Source: Diphasiastrum complanatum | Lineage: Eukaryota; Streptophyta; Lycopodiopsida; Lycopodiales; Lycopodiaceae | Assembly: GCA_029204225.1 (NCBI GenBank) | Contig: CM055100.1 | Coordinates: forward strand, 28,288,649-28,352,648 | Length of the DNA: 64,000 nt | Direction of reading: 5' to 3' | Shown: positions 12,202 through 24,200 of the stretch, one piece after another | How positions within the stretch are numbered: the first letter of the stretch is position 1 | Layout: the number at the start of each line of letters is the position of its first letter | Notes under the pieces: generated by a model | What the model saw: only the letters and a program-made list of their open reading frames with translations | Databases searched by the model: none | Told to the model about the DNA's origin: nothing | Translations under genes and position numbers: made by a program

Positions 12202-15175
12202 AAGGAAGCAGACCCCGGGCGCGAACGCGCGTCCGGGGATTCGGACGCGTATTTTTTTTTCTCCAAAAAAAAAAAATACGGGCCCCTCCTTGCTCGCTCC
12301 CACATGCCCAAAAACAATTAAAAATAATTTTCCTCCCCCAACCCCTGCCCGGAATTAATTATCAGGGGGTATTTGGCGACTACCTGCCCCCTCCGGTTAA
12401 AAAAAAAGAAAAAGGTACCAAACTTTTTTTGCAAAAAACCTACCCGCTGCCCATGCCTCCCATAACTAAGATACCACCAAACGAGCTTGAAAGAGCAAAC
12501 AATTTGTAATTTTGACAAGAAAACTCTCTCTCGCTCTCTCGCTATCTGTCTCTCTCTCTGGCAAGAAGAGCAAGCATCTGTGTCAGGCATATCCGTGATA
12601 TGCTTTCTTGCTTTCCCGTGTGAACCAGTTTCTAAACGGGAACAGAATTTCGTATGAGCTTTAACATCAGATGATTCATTTCCACTTGAGATACTCAAGT
12701 GTTCTTGACTTTCAGGATTCCAATCTGTATCATCCTCAAACTCTTTGTATGATTCAGGGTCAAGTCAGGTTAGGTTAGGTTAGGTTATGATTCAGGGTCA
12801 CTGTTAGGTTAGAATACTATGTACAATCAAATCAACACTTGCAATGTTTATCCAAGGTTCAGGTTTAGGGGATTCTCATTTTGTACAGTTTGTTATCCAA
12901 GGTTAAGGTCAACCATATTCTCATTTGTTGCCCAAACAAATTTTGCCTTCAATTTAGTTGGACTTGTTGCTGCTCTGGATGTTAAAAAAATAGGATTTGA
13001 ACTGTGCTTTGGATAATCGAGGTATCTCTTCCCAAATGAGAAGATGTTTCAGAGCCCCCGTCATGCTCTGCAAAATTTTGACAGCGTATTGCAGCCAAAG
13101 TTTAGGGTTTAGGGTCTAGGGTTGAAGTTGTAGCATAAGTAATTAGTAAGTTGAAGTGTCCCTGAAGCCCTGTTTAACGTCGAACTTTGGACGGACGTTT
13201 TGGGTTGACCGTCAGTCCGTTCCTTGTCCTGTCTGTTCCCACAGGCTCCTATTGAGGTTGTCTACTGGCCGAAACAGACGACACCTGAAACGGATCCCAT
13301 TTGGAGAAATCGGGCCGTCGGACGGAAAGCTGCAAAATTAGTCCATTTCGCGTGCATTTTGACCAAACAACACCCGAATCAAGCAAGGCTGGATCCGTAA
13401 GGTCCGTATCGGGTTCACGAAACTGTGGACTATATTCCTGGACCATTTTGGTCAATTCCAAATGTTTTTAGGTCCTGAAATGCGGCTCTGTTCGTGTTTC
13501 CAGCAACGATTTTAGTCCCTATGCTACAAAGGTCCATTTTTATTATGAAGATGTTGCTTCAATGCCCAAGATAGCATGGGATACCATTATATGACATTTT
13601 GATGGCATAGAGCCTGAATTTGTTGATGCAAAGTACTTCTGTGTGTGCCATCGACAGCGAGGCTATGTGCACAACCAAAATGTAGAAGGTTGAAAGTTGA
13701 TTTTACCACAACCCCCATTCTGGACCGTGATGTTTGCCATCCTCGAGATTATGATTTCTTTCTATGTAGTCATGCAGGCATCATTGTAAGTCTCAGCATA
13801 CGTCAAAGTCTACTCTTCCCAATGGCTGATGTATGTGTTGGAAAGTTTTGCCAGTTAAATCCTTGAACTTCTAAGCAAAACTGTGTCATTCACAGGGAAC
13901 CACAAGACCTACACACTACTATGTCTTATATGATGAGATCGGTTTCTCCCCGGATGAACTTCAACAGCTTACTAATTACTTATGCTACAACTTCAACTCT
14001 AAACCCAAACCCTAAACCCTGGCTGCAATACGCTGTCGAAATTTTGCAGAGCATGATGGGGGCTCTGAAGCATCTTCTGAATTGGGAAGATCAGCATCTC
14101 AAGAAGGAACAGTTGTGACTTCACTTCCAGAATTGCATAAGAACAAGCAAACAAAAATGTTCTTCTGCTGAAGCTTTCTTTAGAATTGCAATTTTACTTC
14201 TCCATGAAAAAGGTACATACATGAGTAGTCAATTCCAAATGTTTGACACAGAATCTTCTTGTTCATATCTGGTTTTTGCACACTCTAGCTTCATCTCCCA
14301 GTTCTTCTTCTGCAAGAAAACCTCCAAAGCATAGTATAAATATTATTTGACATGGTAAGATTTGAGTTGTGTCAGCTTACACTGAACATTTGATGCCACA
14401 GGAAAGTTCATCTTCGGTAGTGGATGTGGTTACCAGTTTCAGCAGCGTAGATCTTAAGTGTGATGAAATCGACTTTTTCGATTTCACTACCGCATAGTCT
14501 TGGCAGTTATTTGCTTGTGTCCATATCCATCTCTAAGTGAACGGCAGTACCTTCTTGATGCATGGTTATATTTCCTGAAATGCTGCTCTGTTCGTATTTC
14601 CAGCAGCGATTTTAGACCCTATCGCATGAATCGGGCCTCTTATCTTTGGCACAACTACGTAAACTGCAGGCAGGATCAAGCTCAAGACCAGAAGATTTTT
14701 GGGAGAAGAACTCTCACCAGAAGAGTGACAAGCTCTCAAGACCACAAGTTTCTAGGAGAAATGAATGCTCACTACACTGTGATGCTCTCTCTCTAAGGGC
14801 GTTCAAGCTTTATGTTGGACCTTCCTTTCAACCTTACCAAAGGCAGTGTCCTTAGTGAAGAGTTCTCTTGTATAGGCCCAATCAGCATCCTTTTTCAAAA
14901 AAGCTTGACACAGAATCTTCAAGTTCATAACTGGTCTTTGCACACTCTAGCTTCATCTCCCAGTTCTTCTTTTGCAAGAAAACCTCCAAAGCATAGCACT
15001 TTCGACATAAACAAAACTGTGACATTACATAGATCTGCTTTCACAACCTCTGTATACCACATGTGGATGGCAAAACATGAGTTGTGTAGCGAAAGGTTTG
15101 TATGAACTTCGAGAGCAGGTAAATGAAGCAACTTTGAGGAGGAATGACAAGGTTTGAATATGAAACTTTTCTGGT

Positions 15176-15219
<44 letters not shown>

Positions 15220-18200
15220 TATGCTCGATGCAGGAGGTAGAGGATGAGTCACATTTCATTTTCAGGTGCCCTATTTATTATGAGATCCGAGGCCATTATT
15301 ATTGTCTCTACAGAGACACTCCTCTCTCGGCTCTTTCTTGGCATATGCAGACTCTAGATGTGTCGGACTCCTATTGAGAGAGATGTTTACGTTACGAGCA
15401 TCTCTTCTACCTTCGGAGGCAGATGATGTCTACAGTCAGACTCTGATCACACATTTCTTACAGAAGAGGGATAGAGAGGAAGTTTCAGAGGATGAGCTTG
15501 ATATCATGACACGGCAAAAGGCTGTGAAGACTCAGCGACCACCTTCCAAACTGAGACGTGCAGTCCGTTCATCACAGTCAGCCAGAGCCTCACGACGGCC
15601 AAAAAAGCTCTTAATGTTAGAGTGAGAGGCATTCCGAATGCTGGAAAACCACTAGAGGAGGCCAGGGATTTACTTGTCAATAAGCTTTCACACACAATTG
15701 AAGGGTTTGAAACTGCTTGGAGAGGCAAATATGACGAGAATGTTTTAGTTATTAAATTCCAGTCTCTCGTACATCATCGTAATGCTGCCTTGAAACTTAG
15801 AGCCAAGTTGAAAGGGACCTTTATTTTTGTAGATATGATTTAACTCATACCCAATGGCTAGCAAGGGAAAAAATCATACAAGAAGCTAAGGAGAAAGGGC
15901 AACGGGTGGTGTTTATTGACGGCAAGCCACGATACTATGAACGCTCACTACACCTTTACGGCACCCACTGAACCCGTGCCGTACCAGGTGCCATGATACG
16001 ACACGTGGAACTTTGACATATATATTATGTAGACAGTATATATAAAGTACTACATACAGTTTTTTTGCCCTAAAAACGAAAAAAAATTATGTTTTTGAAA
16101 AATTCCAACCATTAAAAACAATAAAAAAAAACTATTAGAAAAATATTATCTAACAAAAATAGGGTCCTTGTAGTGGTTAAGTTTTTTTCGAAACACTACC
16201 ATTAGATCCCCATTAAAAAATTTGGAATTTGAATACCACCACTAAAAATTAAAAAAAAAAAACCCTAACAAAAACCGCGAATCGTAGTTTGCTAGTGCAA
16301 CTATGCGCGCACACACACACACACACAATGTACATAATACATATATACATATATATTTCTAGTAAGGTGTATCTCTCCAAATAGATGGCTGTTTCTTTGG
16401 ATAATGTATGCATGACCCTAAGTGCATACCACCAACAACATAACTCTGTTGGAATGATTGGTGTTTTTTTCCTCTGAATTTGATCATAGATGTTTTTTTC
16501 CTCTGAATTTGATCATAGATTCTATAAAATATAGTGAAAGTATAAGCGCTTATTTGCTTTTTATCTTTGATGTCCAAGTGCGCTTAATTGAAATTGAACT
16601 TTAGACCTCTAGGCGAGAAAATCATCCATCAGCCAGCATACACGTATTTGTTGGAATCAAGGGCATATTTTTAGAGATTGCATATTTATCAGTATCCACA
16701 TTACAGGCTCAAAACTTTTCTTTGATATACTTTCAGGGTCATTTGGACACTTTCAAGCTAGCAGTTCGGGCGTAAATAAGGGCGGCTTGAGACGAGCATT
16801 AGTGACTGCTGGTTTTGTTGCCACCAGGGTTTCCGTAAGCTTGTCCAATAGCTTTACAAATCCAGTTTTGTACATCTTCCATGCATTTAGATTCTACACT
16901 GATAAATTTGCTGTCTGTTTACCTGCTCCTATGTAATGGAGATCATTGATTGCTTGCTTTCTTTTTTTGTTATGATCAATCCTTTTTCCTATCCATTCCA
17001 GCAGCAACTGAGTAAAGGTTAGTGTGAATCCAAATTATGGAATTGTAATCATGCTTGTGACTTGCGTTCAACTTTCACATTTTTCTCTTAACAGTCTCAT
17101 TGCCATCAAAGCTTTAGCTAGGTTGAAAATTTCTTCCAAATAAGCTCCTAAATTGCTTTTCTTAGTATTATAGTTTTTCTTACGCTATTTTGGTAAACAA
17201 TGGTTCTCGTGTTCTTACAATTACGTGAAAGTATCAAGGTTTTTATTACGTTGCCCCCAGTATATTATGTATCACCTATTCTCAACTCTTACAAGAGTAG
17301 GTTGTTTCGAAATCGTTACCAGTCGACAAGGTAAGGGAAAGACTGTTTGTTGTGGTTATTATAGCATGCATCTTTGTACTTCAGGGATACTTCCTCGTAT
17401 GATATTGAAATCACCAAAAAGTCTACAATTCAGGAAGCTAGTTCTTTTCCTCCTTTGTGCCGCCAGCTACAACAGTAGGATTGCTAGCTGACTCACCACC
17501 CGTGACCCAACCATTAGCTCCCTCCAAGAGCTACCATGCTTAAGACCTCAGCCATCTCTAAGCTTGGTTCCATTTAGTAAACACCATTTAGTAAACAATT
17601 ATGTTTGATTTCTAGTGCTTTCTAGTTTGTCTCTGTCTTGGTAACTCTTGTTTACGTATTATGATCCTTGTTTTTATGTTAAATTTTTTTACTTGTTGAT
17701 TTTCATTTGCTTTCTTGTCAACACTGGGTCTACCTAAGAGAATCTGGTTTCTTTCAAAACCCAAACAACAATTATGCTTGGGTATTCTTGAGACATTAGT
17801 GTTGGTTGGCTAAGAATTTTTGTATTTTGTATTCTATAATATTTTTTAGATCCTTTGATTTTTTTGGTTGCATGTATATTCTTTCAGAGGCATTAACTTT
17901 TGATATCACTAACTTTTCAAATTAAATTTGTGAATTTGGGTATAATAGTGGACATGCGAATTTGGAGCTGAATTCTCATGAGAAGACATCCTCATGGATC
18001 AAGCTCCTTAGCGCCCAACTCTTTTGCATTCTACTATTAATCATCTTAAACATCTCGAAAGCTAAAATACCAAAGACAAAACATAAGAGTCTAAGATAGT
18101 TCGAACTTTTTTATGATTTTCTAAATAATTAGATTGCTTAATTGGTATACAAAAGCATCTCTATTGGTACAAAGATGAGAAATCCTTTGGAAGTGAGAAG

Positions 18201-21200
18201 TGATCACTTTGTATTTAACAAACTCACAAATATTTGAAGGAATCTGAGGCATGCGAATTATATTCAAGGTTACTGTATTCTGGTTGTAGCCTTTTTATTA
18301 AATTTATAAACCAATAAACTTGACTTAACCTGGCTTATAGAAAGTCCATTAAAAATGCACTTATCACCACTAGCTATAGAATTAAGGTCACATGAGTCTT
18401 TAGAATAGATTCCTGCACCAAAGACATTAGGCTCTTTGTATAGAAAGCTACCAAAATCAGGAAGATCATGAACAACTACGTGATCAACATATTTTCCAAC
18501 ACAGGTTCATTTATGCAGTAAGATGGGACAAGTACCACAAGAAAGTAACTTTGCATAAACGCCTAGAGAAATATGAAAACTATCCAAGAGAAAGTGCAGC
18601 CTAGAACAAACATCTTTAACATTAACAATTCTATCAAATCCCCTACCAAGTCTTCTGGCCTCCTCCAACAATGGTCCATTCCTCATTACAGCATATTATG
18701 AATAAGGAGCAAAAGAATTCGTCAAGGGGAGTGAAACACCCCGTCATATCATAAATCATTTGGTGAAATGCCATTTTTCTGATGTGCATGTCCCCATCGT
18801 GGGAAACGCACGAGGGAAATGTTTTGAAATATGGTGCTTCCCATAACACAATCATCTTGCAGCACTTTTGCAAGTGGGAAACAAGATTTGTTGTTGGAAA
18901 CCTCTTTTTCTACTTGGGGAACATGAGTACATATTCTTTGTATGAGTAATTTATTGAAAGAATCCAGTTCCTTATAGTTTCGAAGTTTCAATTGAATGTT
19001 TCAATCCCAAAAAACTCTAAACGTGTGAGATGTGGCCTTTCTTGTTTCCCATATCATGTTTCTCATTTTCTATTTCCCAAGGGGCCTCCATTTCTTGGGT
19101 GGAAAACATTCCCAAAACCATGAATTGAATGGCCTAAGGGAACATGGGACATTCTACAGGCAATGTTTAAGACAGTCAACATTTCAAGAATTTCATGCCT
19201 GAAGATTAGCTTACATTGTTGATGGTCCATGGATACATGACACTCCATCAATTTATGAACCAAATCACAGATTTTATTATCTATGAAGCATTAATTGACA
19301 AGGCATGAAGCAATCTAGCAATCTCCCACACCAAATGGTAAAGAGTATCACATAACATCAATGGCTAAAGCCCTACAAGCCATAGAGTAGGCAAGAGCTC
19401 TCCCATGAACAAACCAAGCAATACCAAATCATAAGCTGAAACTTAAATGCACACGAGGCCTTCTTACACTCCCTTGAGGAACACTAAAAGCAAAATTTGA
19501 AAATCGAGGGAGGGAAGACTTCTAGAGGAAAAATAGTACGCCCACGCCCTCCCAAAGGTTCCCCCCTTGGCCAGTCATAAATATAAATGCATTAGGAAGG
19601 CTTTTAGGCATGTACATGAATAAGAAAAAAGGCCCATGGCCAACAATGAGAAAAGAGCTATATATGTGTGATACAAGTATGGCAAGGCGAGTAAAATTAG
19701 ACAAGTTCATAAGACTTCCCATCAAAAAACATTACCCCAATGTGGGCATGCAGAAAAAATAGCATCAAGGAGGACTAGTATTAGCGTTTAACGATGATAG
19801 TAGCAGGAGCATCCCAAAATTGAATAACTGTAGCAAGAGTGCAAGCCTGATCAACAAGCAAGGGCGTTTGATAGAAAACATCAATAGGCTCCCAAGTAGC
19901 ACTTGTAACTGCCAGACCATCCAGTAGACAAGGAATTGAACCAAATGCCGATGTTGGGTAAACTACAGTCTATCTATAAAATAGTTTCTAGCAAAGAGTT
20001 ATAGAATTTGCAAGAAAAGTAGCATGGCAAGGAGCATCGTCTTCAATAGCAGCAAGTAGTAGACTCACATGAAAGAAATCACAAGCATGTGTACAAGGAG
20101 GAAGTTGAAGTCAATATGTAATAGGACTCAAGGGCTGAAGGATCTAATAAGGGCCATAATACCATGGTGCAGGCTTCTCAGCAAAAACTTTGCCTTAAAC
20201 AAAATGGTGCCAAGCAAAACTAAGCCTAAGATATACATAACCCTCATGAAACTCCACATGGTGACGATGTTTATCAACGACAATCTTTCAATGCTACTAT
20301 ATTTGCTATAATGCATATTGGCTTGAACAAGCATCGCACATGCCCTGGATTGAGAAAAAAAAACTAGAATAACTGTTAGGAGGCAATGGAATACCAGCTA
20401 AAGTTGGAGAACACCCGTGAGCAAGCAAGAATGGATAAACATTTGTTCTAGATCTTACATAAGTGTGCTACATTGCACAAAAGATTAATTGTTGATCCCA
20501 ACCCCAACCTATAGGAGAAATATAATGTCGCAAATAATCGTCCCTGACATGACCAATGAGCTTTGACTGGCATGGAAAGCCAAGGCAAGCAAAAATCTTT
20601 AATAAAAACATTACAAGCATGTTGCTTGATTGTAATAGTGGCCCGAACAAGAAGAAAGTGAGCCTATTTTGAGAACCTATCAACCATCACCATGCAAGAA
20701 TCATGATGCTAGGTTCAAGGAAGGCCAAGAATAAAGTCCATGGAAATCTCAATCGTTGGTATCTCCTCTCCAATCACAATATCCCAAGTCAATTAGTAAA
20801 TTTTGCATCTTGAATCTCCACACATGATGATTGCCTCCATTGGACTTGCTATATTTTGACAATCTTGATTCACTCAAACTTGAGAATGCGAAATAACTGC
20901 TCTCAAATCTCTTAACGTTGATGCGTTAAACTGGTAATCTAGGGTTTCTTAACCCAAATGATCATATATATGTTAAGTGAACAATTCCTGTGTGTGTAAA
21001 TGGCCGTTGTAGAGCTTTGATACAACTAATGTAGCTGGCTTCAATGACTTGTAGATAAGCTCACCCTGCACAAAGGTCTCAGACGATTGAGAGTATGTAG
21101 CCACTTTGTAGATATGTAAATCCTTTTAGCTCATTTTGCATGGCTGTGCTTGTTCCATCAAATGGAATTATGAGATTGAAAATGGCCTCATTTCTAGAAA

Positions 21201-24200
21201 GTGCATTCAGCCTCTAGGAACCGAATGGTTAAGAACTTACATGAGGGACCTTATTAATTCTCACACACGTCCACCAATTCAGAATCTGATGTAACCTTAA
21301 TGTGGTGGGCTTTGAGTAACAGAATATTTTTTTATTCGCTTAATCACTTTCTTGACTGTTTGTGGAGCGCAGTACTGGTTTTTTGTTGCAATCTTTGCTT
21401 TGTTATTGGCCATGCTCAGTACTTGATTTTTTTTTATTCACATTTCATTTTTTTGAAAAGAAATCAATTCACAAGTGTTTATAACAGTTTGAAGTCAGTG
21501 CCACAAATCGTATATCTAGTTTGTCCTTTGCATGATAACTTTTGCAGGTGACAAAACTTAATCACATCGTTGTGAGAGCTCTTGCAGCAGGTACTACCAC
21601 TAATAACATGCTTCGTAATTCTTTCAATGTCGAGGGGGAAATGTACGCCCTTTTTATTCACATAGCATTTAAGTGTTTCAACAATACAATGGCTATAGGT
21701 GGTGAAGGTGATGGTATCATTTTGACTTGTGTATAAGGTTACTTTCCCCATATTGAGCAGAAAGAATGAGCTCGCTTTGTCCATATTTAATAGAAAGTAT
21801 GAAGTTAGCATTATCTTTACTTATATTTGCAATAGTCTTGGGGTAGAAAGGATGAAGGAATTGATAAGTTGTCTGTCCATTTCTCTCAGAGGGCATTCCT
21901 GCTGTTGGCATTTCACCGTTTGCTGCTGGCTGGTCAACAAGTAAAAAATCGGTGAGCCCCCTTTCTGTTTTTGTGTATGTGTGACTTGAGATGATGTCAG
22001 CAGGTGTGGAGGCCAGACTTTGAAAGAAAATTCAGAACGATACAAGGCATGAGCTGGAGGCTCAACTCTCAGCCTCCAGCCCACAGCAGTGTGCTACTCC
22101 CTGTAGGAAGTTGGCGTTACACTTAGTCGTGGCTGGAGGCTCTACCTGCTTTTAAGACATGATTCTTGACATGCTGTCCCAGAGTCCTCAACTGCTACTG
22201 AGAAATAGTTTTTCAAGTTATGAGAGTATTACGCTTGTATGGTTAGAGCAGTTGATTTGGGAGAAATCTGAAACTTTTTTTTTGGGTTCCAGTCCCACTT
22301 TGTTGCAGAATTATGTCCTTAAAAACATTGAGTATACATTTTGGCTCTAGCTCTTTTCTAGTCTAGCACATGAAAGATATCTTTCTGCAATTAGCACAAT
22401 CTAAACACACTGATGATTTTTCACTTAAAATTCTTTAACTTGGGTTTTTTCCAATGGGTTTTGATGACTTTGTTTTCAGTTTGTTGACACTATTCTGTTC
22501 AGTGTGGTTCTACAGTCTACTGACCTGCTTATAGATAGGTGTGGATTTGGACGTATAGGAATAAAGTTATGAATAGCCTCTAGAATGTGCTTCAAAAGTA
22601 TTGAAGACAATAGGCAAAACGTTTGGAAGTGAGGTTTTCAGTGTCTAGCTGCGTTCAGAGAAGGCGATCTTTTGTTCATCGCATTCTGTGCTAGTAAACT
22701 TCCGTCGGTGAAGTTTTTGGTGTATAACAGTGTTTGGCGTTGCATTCAAGTAGCAAAAGCAGTGCATCTTGTGACAGTGATCTTGGCATTCTTGTGTGGC
22801 TTTTGTGTAGCAGAGAAGTGTTTACTCAGCCTTTGGGAGTAGCAAAGTTCTTGCTTAGGCCATTGTTCGTTGTGTCAAGTCTTTGGATCAAATTTGAGTC
22901 TTCATACTTTTCACATTACTGATCTTTCTTTTTTGGACGATCACACACTTCGAAATCCTTGCCGAAGTGGGAATCTAGAATATTTTCTCTAAAAATTAGA
23001 ATATTCCCTTTAGTTTTCATCTTATCTGTACTAATATCGGTTCAATGCACGGACAACCAGTTAGAGTACCAGAGGCCGTACTTGTGCGCGCTAAATCGAT
23101 ATTGCCTGTTGTCCGTACATATCGAATCAATGCACGAACAACCAAGTCAAGGACTAGGAGTCGTACCTGTGCGCGCTTAATCAATCTCAGGTGCACAACC
23201 TAGGATATACGGTTATGTGGTGTGATAAATTTGGAGACAAGTTTTGTGCTCAGATTGAGGTGCATTTAGCTCGCATTTTCAGTCAGACTTGTGTGTTTGT
23301 TCTTGTTTAGTTGAGGATGGCTCAAAATGCATTAGACGTTTTTGGAGTTTTGTCGCAAGAAGATAAACTTCATGGAAGCAACTATTCTCTGTGGAGCTTT
23401 ATGGTTCAAAATCTGCTAGTTGCTAGAAATATTTGGGGTCTTATTACTGGGGATGAAGAACGTCCCATAGATATTGCACCTGCTACTCCTGTTAGAGGTG
23501 GTCAACAGGCTCCAACACCAGCTGCTACTGTAGAACAAAAACGATGGGATGCTCGTGATGCTTAGGCTATTGCCCTAATATCATTATCAGTTAAGAGATC
23601 CATCATTCCGCACATTCGTTCATGTAGCTCTTCAAGTGCTTGAGACTATGTATCAAGCTAAGAATGAAGCTCAAATTACTTTCTTGAAAAGAGAGTTTGA
23701 GAGACTAGAGATGCATGAAGGTGATAGTATGGCTGATCATCTTACTAAGATTCAAGATCTTCGAGAGCAGTTACTAAATATTGATGAAGTCATCCAAGAA
23801 AAGGAACTTGTTTCGCGAACCTTGCAGTCATTACTGGAGTCTTATCTAAACTTCCATACTTCACTAAGTTTGTCCATGAGGGGTAACAAGCTTTACACTT
23901 TGAAGAGTTGGTCAATTTGTTGTTACAGGAAGAGTAGACAAGGAAGAATAAGTCTTCTAATATGCGTGGTAATGATCAAGCATTTGCTGCTAAGGACAAA
24001 GGCAAAGGCAAAGTTAAAATTAAAATTTGAAGCAACCAATCTAAGTTCAAGACTAACTCATCTAGCAAAGAGAATAATGATGCTGGTCCATCCAGAAGGA
24101 AGGGAAAGTGTCACTACTGCAAAAAGCCAGGTCATTACATCGGTGAATGTCAGAAGAGAATTGCCAAGTAGAAAAAGAAGGAGTCTGAATCTGGTTTGGA

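Noticed and set aside
13095-13130. Interstitial telomere repeat (TTTAGGG)
   Set aside because: Only two or three imperfect units are present, and they replace deleted AGO codons in both inverted arms; too short for a telomeric tract.
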